DNA of 64,000 nucleotides from assembly GCF_008000995.1 (NCBI RefSeq), contig NZ_CP042828.1, positions 4,082,882 to 4,146,881 on the forward strand. The letters run 5' to 3'. Source of the DNA: Ruania zhangjianzhongii (GTDB lineage: Bacteria; Actinomycetota; Actinomycetes; Actinomycetales; Beutenbergiaceae). Made by a program: the position numbers and the translations under genes. Positions 13,477 through 22,800 of the stretch are shown here, in pieces. Position 1 is the stretch's first letter. Each line of letters starts with the position of its first letter. Below the pieces are notes generated by a model that was given only the letters and a program-made list of their open reading frames with translations, was not told where the DNA came from and ran no database searches.

Positions 13477-15282
13477 TCAGACCCTGAGCGCGGCACGGAA
13501 CCGTGCCCGCGACTGCCCCATCTGGTTCAGCAGAGCCATCTCGTCCTGCCGGGCCCGGATGCCGGTGTGCCCGGTGTGCAGGTCCTGACGCGCATACGCC
13601 AGGGCGATGGCACTCTTCTGGAACTTCTTCATCGCGTCCTTGCCCTGAGGCCCACTACGGGCCGCCCAGTTCCGCGCGGTGCGCCGCCCCTGCATAGAGC
13701 TGATCATCTGGATCTCCTGCGGCACCACCCAGCCGGACGGCACGTACTCACCAAGCCGTTCGGCCACCACCTTGATCTCCCGGCGACGCAGCATCACCAC
13801 GATGATCGCCCAGACCACCAGCGGCAGCCAGTTCACGAAGACCACCAGGGCAGCGAGGTCGGCCAAGCTGTAGGCCAGACCGGCGAACCCGTTCCACGCC
13901 ATGTGCAGCAGCATCGCGCCGACGTAGCCGATCGGCAGCGCCCACACCCAGGCGATCTTGCTCTTCGAGCGGGACGCCAGACCGAGAGCGACACCGATGC
14001 ACGCGGTGTAGATCACATGTCCGAAGGGGGACACCAGACCGCGGATAATGAAGGTCTGCGTCAGGGCCTCGCCGGAGCCGACGAAGTACTGGATGTTCTC
14101 CACGAAGGCGAACGCCACTGCGATCACCGAGGCGTAGACGATACCGTCCACCGGACCGTTGAACTGGCGGCGGCGGAACAGGAAGATGATCAGGACGCCG
14201 AGGCCCTTCCAGAACTCCTCCACCACCGGTGCACCGAACACAGGTGGCCAGTTCGCCGGGTTCATCGCCGGCGCGATCACTGACCCGATCGCCGGCCCCA
14301 CCACGCCATTGAGCAAGCTGGACAGGAAGGTGGCGACGCCACCGCCCCAGAGGAAAGCTGCCGCCAGCAGCAACCGCGGCTCCGGCTCCCACCGATCCAC
14401 CCAGATGATGGCGGAACCGACGATGGCCAGCGGGATTGCCGCGAGCAGCGCGGCGACGAGGACATTGTCAGCCCCGGCACCGATTGCCATGAAGCCGACG
14501 AAGATGAGGACGCCCAGGATGCCGAGGGAGAGCAGCACGATCTCCAGGGCGACCCGGCGTTTGCGGGGCATCGCCATGGGTACTGCACCCCACGGCTGCT
14601 GCGCGGCGGGTGCGTACTGTGCCGATGGCGGGTTGACTGCCACCGGGCTCGGTGCCGGGCGGCCGTAGGCTCCGGGCCCCTGGCCGCCCTGGTAGCCACC
14701 TGGCGCTGGTGCGCCCTGGTAAGCCTGCTGCTGGGCGTAGGCCTGCTGCTGCTGGGCGTAGGCCTGCTGCTGTTGCTGCTGGGCGTACGCCTGCTGCTGC
14801 TGCTGGGCGTACGCCTGCTGCTGCTGCTGGGCGTACGCCTGCTGCTGCTGCTGGGCGTACGCCTGCTGCTGTTGAGGGTGCGCCTGCTGCGCGGGCTGGC
14901 CCTGCGGCGGCACTCCGAACCCCTGCTGAGCCTGGGGCTGCGGCTGACTCTGTGGCGGCTGTTGACCGTATCCCTGAGGCGCCTGCTGTTGGCCAAAGCC
15001 CTGCTGCGGCTGCTGCTGCTGAGCCTGCTGCTGAGCCTGCGGCTGGCCCTGAGGTGGTCCAAAGCCCTGCTGCGGCTGTTGCTGAGCCTGCGGCTGACCC
15101 TGAGGTGGCCCAAAGCCCTGCTGCGGCTGCTGCTGCTGCTGCGGCTGCGGCTGCGGCTGCGGCTGCTGAGGGGCACCTGCCTGCGCGCCTTGCTCCTGCG
15201 GCTTCTGGGCAGGACCCGGTCCGCTCGGCGTAGTTTCCCCTGGGCCCGAGTAGCCGTCGGGCGGCGGCGTAGAAGCAGTCAC
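13477..15282 (-). CDS. PrsW family intramembrane metalloprotease with Gln-rich N-terminus
   Basis: The product is about 601 residues. Residues 1 to about 250 are Pro/Gln/Gly-rich low-complexity sequence, including repeats of AYAQQQQQ and GFGPPQGQPQAQQQ, predicted to be cytosolic and disordered. A basic MPRKRRVALE precedes about eight membrane segments of the PrsW fold with its metal-site motifs: PVVEEFWKGLG, FAFVENIQYF, PFGHVIYTACIG and MLLHMAWNGF. PrsW in Bacillus performs site-1 cleavage of an anti-sigma factor; actinobacterial paralogues have unknown substrates. GTG at 15282 is used because upstream codons overlap the divergent gene. No clear ribosome site is present. Confidence 0.85.
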   Translation of the reverse strand: MTASTPPPDGYSGPGETTPSGPGPAQKPQEQGAQAGAPQQPQPQPQPQQQQQPQQGFGPPQGQPQAQQQPQQGFGPPQGQPQAQQQAQQQQPQQGFGQQQAPQGYGQQPPQSQPQPQAQQGFGVPPQGQPAQQAHPQQQQAYAQQQQQAYAQQQQQAYAQQQQQAYAQQQQQQAYAQQQQAYAQQQAYQGAPAPGGYQGGQGPGAYGRPAPSPVAVNPPSAQYAPAAQQPWGAVPMAMPRKRRVALEIVLLSLGILGVLIFVGFMAIGAGADNVLVAALLAAIPLAIVGSAIIWVDRWEPEPRLLLAAAFLWGGGVATFLSSLLNGVVGPAIGSVIAPAMNPANWPPVFGAPVVEEFWKGLGVLIIFLFRRRQFNGPVDGIVYASVIAVAFAFVENIQYFVGSGEALTQTFIIRGLVSPFGHVIYTACIGVALGLASRSKSKIAWVWALPIGYVGAMLLHMAWNGFAGLAYSLADLAALVVFVNWLPLVVWAIIVVMLRRREIKVVAERLGEYVPSGWVVPQEIQMISSMQGRRTARNWAARSGPQGKDAMKKFQKSAIALAYARQDLHTGHTGIRARQDEMALLNQMGQSRARFRAALRV

Positions 15283-15392
15283 AGCGAGAACCGTATCTGG
15301 TCCGGCCCACCGGATGCATCGATTGGCGTGGGCTGAACTCCCCACTCTGGTGCCGTTCCGGGCTCCCCCACTCACCGTGGGAGGATCGTAGC

Positions 15393-16589
15393 GTGGACTC
15401 CCGCGCGCTCTCCCTGCTGCTCTCCCCCGAGGGGTGGACACTGCTGAACCAGTTGCCGCCGTACCAGGAGGACACCGCCCTGAAGATCGCCGACGGCCTG
15501 CGCTCGCGCGGGATGGACCCGGAGCTGGTGGCGGCTGCGCTGACGCAGAGCAAGCTGCGCGCCCGGGCACGGGAGAAGTTCGGCGAGTTCGCGAACGAGC
15601 TGCTGTTCACCCGCGCCGGGCTGGAGCAGGCCACCCGGCTGCCCGTCGCCGCCCGGCATGCCCGCCGGTACGCCGACGCCGGCGCCACGCTGGTGGCCGA
15701 CCTCGGCTGCGGCCTCGGCGCGGACGCGCTGGCGATGGCCGGTCTGGGTCTGCGCGTGCTGGCGGTGGAGCTGGAGGAGGAGACGGCAGCACTGGCCACG
15801 GTCAACCTGCGCGCCTTCGAGAATGCCCAGGTCCGGCTCGCCGACGCCCGCGACCTGGATCTCGCCGCCGAAGGAGTCGACGCCGTGTTCGCCGACCCGG
15901 CCCGCCGGACCCGCTCCGGCGCTCGGGTATTCGACCCGCGCGCCTACTCTCCGGACCTGGACACTCTGCTCGGGTTGCGCACCCAGGTGCCGAACCTGGG
16001 ACTGAAGGTCGGGCCTGGCATCCCGTACCACGCACTACCCTCGGACACCCACGCCCAGTGGGTCAGCGTGGACGGCGCCGTGGTGGAGGCCGGGCTGTGG
16101 TTCGCCGGCCTCGCCCCGGAGGGGTCCGGCCGCAGCGCACTGCTGCTCGCCGGCGAGGACAGTCACCTGCTCTCCTGGCCCGGGGACGCCGACGCCCCCG
16201 CACCCCAAGCGCCTGCCGGCCCGCTGGGACGCTTCGTCTACGAGCCGGACGGGGCGGTGATCCGCGCCGGACTCGTCGCCCCGCTGTGCACGGAGCTCGA
16301 CGCCACCCTGCTGGACTCCTCGATCGCCTACTTCAGCACCGGCACCCCTGTCGACACCCCGTTCGCGACCGGCTTCCGAGTGCTCGACTCCTTCCCCTTC
16401 GGCCTGAAGAAGCTGCGGGCCTACCTGCGGGAGCGCAACGTGGGGCGAGTGGAGATCAAGAAGCGAGGCACCGCCGTCGTGCCGGATCAGCTGCGCCAGC
16501 AGCTCGCCCTCAAGGGCGAGAACGCGGCCACGGTGATCCTCACCCGGTTGCAGGGTAAGCAGAGCGTGCTGGTGGTCGAACGGGTCTGA
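15393..16589 (+). CDS. Class I SAM-dependent methyltransferase, THUMP-like domain
   Basis: A 398-residue protein with an N-terminal helical region, a Rossmann methyltransferase core (VADLGCGLGADALAMA near residue 105, then FADPARR near 165, a DPPY-like catalytic loop) and a C-terminal THUMP-like domain (LRAYLRERNVGRVEIKKRGTAV then ATVILTRLQGKQSVLVVERV). Members are thought to methylate RNA, but no substrate is established for this group. GTG at 15393 is preceded by GGGAGGA. In related genomes this gene sits between tsaD and groES; here those neighbours are displaced by inserted cassettes. Confidence 0.85.
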   Translation: MDSRALSLLLSPEGWTLLNQLPPYQEDTALKIADGLRSRGMDPELVAAALTQSKLRARAREKFGEFANELLFTRAGLEQATRLPVAARHARRYADAGATLVADLGCGLGADALAMAGLGLRVLAVELEEETAALATVNLRAFENAQVRLADARDLDLAAEGVDAVFADPARRTRSGARVFDPRAYSPDLDTLLGLRTQVPNLGLKVGPGIPYHALPSDTHAQWVSVDGAVVEAGLWFAGLAPEGSGRSALLLAGEDSHLLSWPGDADAPAPQAPAGPLGRFVYEPDGAVIRAGLVAPLCTELDATLLDSSIAYFSTGTPVDTPFATGFRVLDSFPFGLKKLRAYLRERNVGRVEIKKRGTAVVPDQLRQQLALKGENAATVILTRLQGKQSVLVVERV

Positions 16590-16637
16590 GACAGACCGGC
16601 CAGCCTCTGCCGCAGTCCGGCCGCGAGTGCAAAGATT

Positions 16638-17792
16638 GTGCCCGTGACGATCGAGTTCGCTCATTCACCGCGCTCCACTGTGGGTGTCGAGTGGGAGCTG
16701 GCCCTGGTGGATACCGACTCCGGCGACCTGCGCCAGGTAGCCCAGACGGTGCTGGACGCCGTAGCCCCGCCCGGCGGGGGTCAGCATCCGAGCATCCGTC
16801 AGGAGCTGTTGCTGAACACCGTGGAGGTGGTCTCCGGGGTGTGCACCAGCGTGCCGGAGGCGATGCGGGACCTGGACGCAGGCGCCGCCCTGGTGCGCGA
16901 GGTCAGCGAAGCGCTGCGGGTGGAGCTGATGTGCGCCGGCACGCACCCGTTCGGGCACTGGGGCAACCAGAAGGTCACCGACAAGGAGCGCTACGCCACC
17001 CTGATCGACCGCACCCAGTGGTGGGGCCGGCAGATGCTCATCTACGGCGTGCACGTGCATGTGGGCATCGAGTCGCGGGACAAGGTGCTGCCGATCCTCG
17101 GGGCGCTGCTCGCGTACTACCCGCACCTGCTCTCATTGTCCGCCTCCTCCCCGTTCTGGGACGGCCGGGACACCGGATACGCCTCCAACCGGGCACTGCT
17201 GTTCCAACAACTGCCGACGGCGGGACTTCCGTTCACCTCGATCGGCACCTGGGACGAGCTCGAGCACTACGTGCGGGACATGCTGCATACCGGGGTGATC
17301 GAGGACTTCGACGAGATCCGCTGGGACCTGCGCCCCTCGCCGAAGTTCGGCACGCTGGAGATGCGCATCTGCGACGGGCTCTCCAACGAGCTGGAGCTGG
17401 CGGCCGTAGCTGCGCTCACCCAGTGCCTGGTGGAGCACTTCTCCCGGATGATCGACGCCGGCGAACCGCTGCCGCAGATGTCGCCGTGGTTCCTGGCGGA
17501 GAACAAGTGGCGCTCGGCCCGGTACGGGATGGAGGCGATCATCATCCTGAACGAGGCCGGCGACGAGGAGCTGGTCACCCACGCGGTCGCTCGGCTGGTG
17601 GAGGAGCTCGCGCCGGTGGCCGCGGACCTGGGCTGCACCGAGGCACTGGCCGGGGTACATCAGATCATTGCCACCGGCGGTGGCGCCCACCGGCAGCGGC
17701 AGGTGGCCGCCGCCAATCCCGGGGACCTGCGCGCCGTGGTGGCGCACCTGGTCGCCGAGTTCCGCGCCGGCCGGCCGCTGCCGGTGGGCTGA
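16638..17792 (+). CDS. YbdK-type carboxylate-amine ligase / glutamate-cysteine ligase 2 family
   Basis: The 384-residue product belongs to GCS2: STVGVEWELALVDTDSGDL at the N-terminus, ELLLNTVEVVSGVC near 55, GTHPFGHW near 100, YGVHVHVGIESRD near 135 and RWDLRPSPKFGTLEMRICD near 230. These residues build the ATP-grasp-like glutamine synthetase fold that joins a carboxylate to an amine, classically Glu to Cys. YbdK-type members have weak gamma-glutamylcysteine activity, and actinobacteria mainly use mycothiol, so the real substrates are uncertain. The start is GTG at 16638, or GTG at 16644. It is 48 bp after the methyltransferase gene, likely the same transcript. Confidence 0.85.
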   Translation: MPVTIEFAHSPRSTVGVEWELALVDTDSGDLRQVAQTVLDAVAPPGGGQHPSIRQELLLNTVEVVSGVCTSVPEAMRDLDAGAALVREVSEALRVELMCAGTHPFGHWGNQKVTDKERYATLIDRTQWWGRQMLIYGVHVHVGIESRDKVLPILGALLAYYPHLLSLSASSPFWDGRDTGYASNRALLFQQLPTAGLPFTSIGTWDELEHYVRDMLHTGVIEDFDEIRWDLRPSPKFGTLEMRICDGLSNELELAAVAALTQCLVEHFSRMIDAGEPLPQMSPWFLAENKWRSARYGMEAIIILNEAGDEELVTHAVARLVEELAPVAADLGCTEALAGVHQIIATGGGAHRQRQVAAANPGDLRAVVAHLVAEFRAGRPLPVG

Positions 17793-17847
17793 TCCCCGCC
17801 CCCGGTCCGGGCACCCCACCTCCGGGGTCCCACCCATCGGAGGGCAC

Positions 17848-17893
17848 CCTGCGGGGACGGAGCCAGGTTCTCCCTTGCTTCCGTCCCCGCAGG
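17848..17893. terminator. Bidirectional stem-loop terminator
   Basis: CCTGCGGGGACGGA (17848-17861) pairs perfectly with 17880-17893, leaving an 18-nt loop, between the convergent ligase and cupredoxin genes. No T-run follows. Confidence 0.8.
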
Positions 17894-17916
17894 TTGCCTC
17901 CGCCAGGTCTAGCCGA

Positions 17917-19803
17917 TTACGCGCCGATCTCCGAGGCGGCCGCCGCACGGACGATCGCGCCGGCATCACGCGGGGTGATCACGCCGTCGTCGGCGAGCGG
18001 CTGGACGATGGCTCCGACGTGCCGGACGAACTCGCCCTGGCTCTGGTAGTCCCCGTCCTCGTCGATCCGGTCATTGATCGTGCAGCCGTCGCCCAGGTCA
18101 GCGTTGGCCACACCGGTGTCGACACCATCGATGATGACCGTTTCCCGGGTGTCCGGGCACTCCCCCGGGTCGGTGTCGCCCTCGACCACGGTGAAGCTCA
18201 CGCTGTCCTCAGCGGTGTTACCCGCCACATCGGTGGCCCGGAAGTCGACCGTGTGCTCACCGACCTCAGCCACCGTCACCGGCGACTCGTACGCAGCGAA
18301 CTCACCGCCGTCAAGGCTGTACTCCACCGACTCCACACCAGAATCAGCATCCGTGGCCGTGATGGTCACCTCAGCCGCACCGACATAAGCGCCAGCGTCG
18401 TCCTGCTCACCAGCAACCTCCGCGGCAACCTCCGGAGCAGTGGTGTCCTCACCCGGATCGGGCTCACCCTCGACCACGGTGAAGCTCACGCTGTCCTCAG
18501 CAGTGTTACCCGCCACATCGGTCGCCCGGAAATCAACCGTGTGCTCACCGACCTCAGCGACGACCACAGGTGCGTGGTAGTGCGTGTACTCGCCGCCATC
18601 GAGGCTGTACTGGACGGTCTCGACACCAGAGTCGGCGTCGGTGGCCGTGATGGTCACCTCAGCCGAACCGACATAGGCGCCAGCGTCGTCCTGCTCACCA
18701 GCAACCTCTGCAGCAACCTCCGGAGCAGTCGTGTCCTCACCCGGATCGGGCTCACCCTCGACCACACTGAAACTCACGCTGTCCTCAGCGGTGTTACCCG
18801 CCACATCGGTCGCCCGGAAGTCGACCGTGTGCTCACCGACCTCAGCCACCGTCACCGGCGACTCGTACGCAGCGAACTCACCGCCGTCAAGGCTGTACTC
18901 CACCGACTCCACACCAGAATCAGCATCCGTGGCCGTGATGGTCACCTCAGCCGCACCGACATAAGCGCCAGCGTCGTCCTGCTCACCAGCAACCTCCGCG
19001 GCAACCTCCGGAGCAGTGGTGTCCTCACCCGGATCGGGCTCACCCTCGACCACGGTGAAGCTCACGCTGTCCTCAGCAGTGTTACCCGCCACATCGGTCG
19101 CCCGGAAATCAACCGTGTGCTCACCGACCTCAGCCACCGTCACCGGAGACTCGTACGCAGCGAACTCACCGCCGTCCAGGCTGTACTCCACCGACTCCAC
19201 ACCAGAATCAGCATCCGTGGCCGTGATGGTCACCTCAGCCGAACCGACATAAGCGCCAGCATCGTCCTGCTCACCAGCAACCTCCGCGGCAACCTCCGGA
19301 GCAGTGGTGTCCTCACCCGGATCGCCGCCGCCGCCGTCGGTGACCACCAGCTCGCCCCACATCATCCCGTGGCCCGGGATCGCGCAGAAGTACCGGTAGG
19401 TTCCGGGCGTGAGGGTGATCTCGGCCTCGTAGTAGCCCTCGTTCGCGTCATAGGGGTTGGCGGTGATGTTGAGGTCGACATCGTGGTTGTAGCCGGGGGT
19501 GGACGTGTCGAAGGTGAGGGTGTGCGGCATCCCAGCCGTGTTCCCCGCCGCCACGCTGTTGTCGAAGATGACCGAGACGGTGCCGGCCTCCGCAGTCGTC
19601 GGAGCAGAGGTGTACTCGGTCACGCTGTTGCCGGCGGTCCAGGTCAGGACCTGCTGCTCCTGCTGCGGGGCAACGGGCGCCGAGATCGCGGGCGCCGTGG
19701 CACCGAACAGCGCGGTCACCGCCGCGAGGAGCGTGATGACGAGCCGGTGGACGGGCCGCCAGCGGCTAGTCCGAGGTTGAGGGGCAGTCACTTGCTGAGA
19801 CAT
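17917..19803 (-). CDS. Secreted cupredoxin with four Ig-like repeats and a C-terminal FIMAH-like module
   Basis: The 628-residue protein has a signal peptide (RLVITLLAAVTALFGATAPAISA, about residues 20-42). A plastocyanin-like domain follows (about 48-155) with the type 1 copper ligands visible: His in GMPHTLTF, then Cys, His and Met in YRYFCAIPGHGMMWGELVV. Four 96-residue Ig-like units start TTAPEVAAEVAGEQDDAGAY. The last 80 residues (DTRETVIIDGVDTGVAN, GCTINDRIDEDGDY, GEFVRHVGAIV, TPRDAGAIVRAAAASEIG) resemble FIMAH-type modules and recur in the next gene upstream. A role as extracellular electron carrier is inferred. ATG at 19803 follows AAAGGTG. Confidence 0.85.
   Translation of the reverse strand: MSQQVTAPQPRTSRWRPVHRLVITLLAAVTALFGATAPAISAPVAPQQEQQVLTWTAGNSVTEYTSAPTTAEAGTVSVIFDNSVAAGNTAGMPHTLTFDTSTPGYNHDVDLNITANPYDANEGYYEAEITLTPGTYRYFCAIPGHGMMWGELVVTDGGGGDPGEDTTAPEVAAEVAGEQDDAGAYVGSAEVTITATDADSGVESVEYSLDGGEFAAYESPVTVAEVGEHTVDFRATDVAGNTAEDSVSFTVVEGEPDPGEDTTAPEVAAEVAGEQDDAGAYVGAAEVTITATDADSGVESVEYSLDGGEFAAYESPVTVAEVGEHTVDFRATDVAGNTAEDSVSFSVVEGEPDPGEDTTAPEVAAEVAGEQDDAGAYVGSAEVTITATDADSGVETVQYSLDGGEYTHYHAPVVVAEVGEHTVDFRATDVAGNTAEDSVSFTVVEGEPDPGEDTTAPEVAAEVAGEQDDAGAYVGAAEVTITATDADSGVESVEYSLDGGEFAAYESPVTVAEVGEHTVDFRATDVAGNTAEDSVSFTVVEGDTDPGECPDTRETVIIDGVDTGVANADLGDGCTINDRIDEDGDYQSQGEFVRHVGAIVQPLADDGVITPRDAGAIVRAAAASEIGA
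18171..19325. repeat. Four 288-bp coding repeats
   Basis: The Ig-like units of the cupredoxin gene repeat with an exact 288-bp period: the landmark GTCCTCACCCGGATCG recurs at 18445, 18733, 19021 and 19309. Copies alternate S-A-S-A at one codon (AYVGSAEV or AYVGAAEV), which suggests expansion by duplication of a two-unit block. One unit diverges locally (QYSLDGGEYTHYHAPVVV instead of EYSLDGGEFAAYESPVTV). Confidence 0.9.
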
Positions 19804-19845
19804 GAGAGCAATACACCTTTCGCGTGACGAAATGCTCAAGTTCAA

Positions 19846-19886
19846 GGGCCGGTGCGGCGGGCAGTAACTGCCCGCCACACCGGCCC
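19846..19886 (-). terminator. Strong hairpin between the ThuA/PQQ gene and the cupredoxin gene
   Basis: GGGCCGGTG (19846-19854) pairs with 19878-19886 and GGCGGGCAG (19856-19864) with 19868-19876, with one internal mismatch and a 3-nt loop. It starts just after the upstream stop codon and ends 42 bases before the cupredoxin ATG. It could terminate or attenuate transcription or stabilise the upstream message, setting different levels for the two secreted proteins. Confidence 0.7.
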
Positions 19887-19896
19887 GTGGGCAGAC

Positions 19897-22800
19897 CTAG
19901 GACAGGTCCTGTACCCGGATGTTGCGGAACTCCATCAGGTCGCTGTCACCGTGGTTCTGCAGACCGATGAATCCACTGGCGAACTGCCGCAGATCCGTGG
20001 GCGGGTCACCGTCACGCGAGGACTCCTGGCCTGGCGTGTTCTCGAACTCGTTGATGACCTCACCGTTGCGCAGGATCGTGTAGTGCTGACCGACCACGCG
20101 GATCTCGTAGTCGTTCCACTCACCTCGATCCGTGGCGCCGGCATCCTCGAGGCTGACCGGGTCGAAGTTGTACACCGACCCCGTCTTCTGCGGTTCACCG
20201 GAGGGTCCGTCGTAGATCTGGATCTCGTGACCACAACTGATCGCCACCCAGGCCTCGGACTGACCCTGCCCGCACTCCGGCTGCTCCTCGGCAGTCGGGT
20301 CCGGGAACCGGACGAGCACTCCGCTGTTCGCGTAGTGGTCGCCCTCGGACACGTCCCGGAACTGCAGCCTCAGCGAGTAGTCCTCGAACTCCTCGGCCTC
20401 GTACCAGAGCATCCCCAGGCCGCCTTGTGAGGCCAGTGACCCGCCCGGAAGCAGATCGAAGTGACCACCCGGTGCCTGCCGCCAGCCTTCGAGAGACTCG
20501 GCGGTCCCGTCGAAGAGCCACCGGTAGCCGGAGTCATCGGCGTTGCCGACGTCCGACCGGGTGGCGGCATTGCTCAGCCGCCCGGCGTCACGACCGGCAA
20601 GCACATCGTTCTCGCGCAGCTGGTCGATCACGTCGTTGACGTGCCGGATGAACGCTCCGTGGTTGTCCCACTCGCCCTCATCGTTGATGAGGTCGGCGAT
20701 GGTGCAGCCACCGAGGTCCTGGTTGGCTACCCCGGAGTCCTCGTCACCGATCCACACCGTCTCCCGGGAGTCGGGCACAGCGCACTCGATGGTGGCGCTG
20801 GTCTCGATGGTCTCCTCGGTCCCGTCCGCGTAGGTCACGGTCAGGGTGGCGGTGTACTCGTCCACCCGGGTGTAGGTGTGCTGCGGGTCGGCTTCGGTGG
20901 AGGTGGTGCCGTCACCGAAGTCCCACTCCCAGGCCACGCCACCGGAGTCAGATCCGGTGAACTGCACGGTGAGAGGGCTGCTCTGGATGCTCGCGGCCGA
21001 CGCGGTCGGCACCGGGGTCGCCGGGCCGCCCGTGTAGGAGATACGGATCAGCTTCTGGTTCTCGTGGAGAGTGAAGAAGCCACTGCCGTAGTCGAGCATG
21101 TACAGGGCACCATCAGGCCCGAACTCGGCGTCCATCCAGCTCTGCAGCTCGTTGTCGCCACCACCGGAACGGATGATCTGACGGAGATCCTCCGCGAACG
21201 CCGGCGCACCCTGCTCGTCGACCGTGTCCGGGTCGACCGTGATGGCCGTGCGGTTGGTCGCACTGGTCTGGTCACCGAGGAGCCACTTGCCCTCCCAGTA
21301 CGAAGGCCAGGCGACGTCGCTGTCGGCGTTCACCTGCGACATCCGGTAGGTCGGGCCGGACATGACCGCCTGACCGCCGCCCTGCAGGTACGGCTGGGTG
21401 TAGGTGGCCTCCTCCTCCATGTAGCTGGGGATGCCGTTCTCGTCGAGCGGGAAGACCGGGCCACCCCCGCTGGGGGCGTACCAGATCATGTTGTCCCGGG
21501 CGTCCGGAATGTCCACCAGACCGGTGTTCCGCGGCGAGTTGTTCTGCAGGTCGTCGCAGTCGTACCAGTCGGTGAGAACGGTGGCATCCTCGTTGCTGCG
21601 GTCGCGGTACGGCTGCTGGTTACCCATGCAGTAGGGCCAGCCCTGATTCCCCGCCGAGGTGATGATCGTCGCCGTCTCGTACTTCGCCGGGCCCAGCTCG
21701 GGGTCCGGCAGGTAGGCGTCCGGTCCCACCCAGGCTGCGGTGAGCCAGTCGGTGTCCGGGTCGATCTGGATCCGGGACGGGTTACGCACACCCATCACGT
21801 AGATCTCCGGGCGGGCCAGGTCTCCACCACCTTCTTCCCCAGTGAACAGGTTGCCCTCGGGGATGGTGTAGGTGCCGTCCTCTTCGGGGTGGATCCGCAG
21901 GATCTTGCCGTTGAGGTTGTTGGTGTTACCGGAGGTGCGCCGAGCATCCTGGAAAGAGATTCCGGCGTACTCCTCGGTCCAGTTGTTACCCGAGTAGCCG
22001 TCCGACCCCTGGGAGGAGTTGTTGTCCCCCGTGGAAACGTAGAGGTTTCCGTCGTCGTCGAAGGCCATCCCGCCGCCGGCGTGGCAGCAGCTGTGGATCT
22101 GCGTCTGCCAGTCCAGCAGGTCGACCCGGGTGTCCTGGTCGATGGTCTGGTTCTCCCGGTCGTAGGTGAACCGGGAGATCGTCCGCATACCGGTCCGGTC
22201 CTCGGTGTCGATCGAGTCGTACGGCATCCAGTAGACGTACAGCCAGTTGTTCTCCGCGAAGTTCGGCGAAGGCTCGATGCCCAGCAGACCTTCCTCGGTC
22301 TTGACCAGCTCACCGCCGCTACCGCGGTTGCCGAACACGTCCAGCACGGTCAGCAGGGTGACCTCACCGTTCTCCGGGTCCCACTGGTGGATGGTGCCGC
22401 AGCCCAGGCCCACGTTCTCGTCGTCCCAGGAGGGGATCGGGCCGGTGGCACACGCGCCGCGACCGATGTAGAACACTGTGCCGTCGTCGGCCACCGTCAG
22501 CCCGTGCGGCTCACCGATCTGGTCGAGCTCACCCTCGGCGTTCGTCGCCGTCAGGCGCTCGATCTCGTAGTTCGAACCGATCGTGGCCTGGCAGTCGGCG
22601 CGTACGGTACCGGTGGTCCATTGCAGGGCACCGAGCAGGTGGCTGCGGAACTGCTCCTCACCGTAGCTCTCCTCGGTGCCACCCATCCCGGTGTAGAAGG
22701 ACCGGCCGCCGTCGTAGTCACGGCACCAGGAGATCGGGTGGAATGCGCCGTTGCCGTTGTCGCCGGCGTCGTAGTCCCACTCCTGCACCTGCGCCACGGT

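Noticed and set aside
14700..15170. CAG/CTG-rich triplet repeats resembling a CRISPR or microsatellite
   Set aside because: They are in-frame Gln codons of the PrsW low-complexity head, without the constant repeats and variable spacers of a CRISPR array.
18171..19325. Regular 288-bp repeats considered as a CRISPR or mobile repeat array
   Set aside because: The frame is open throughout and each unit encodes an Ig-like domain.
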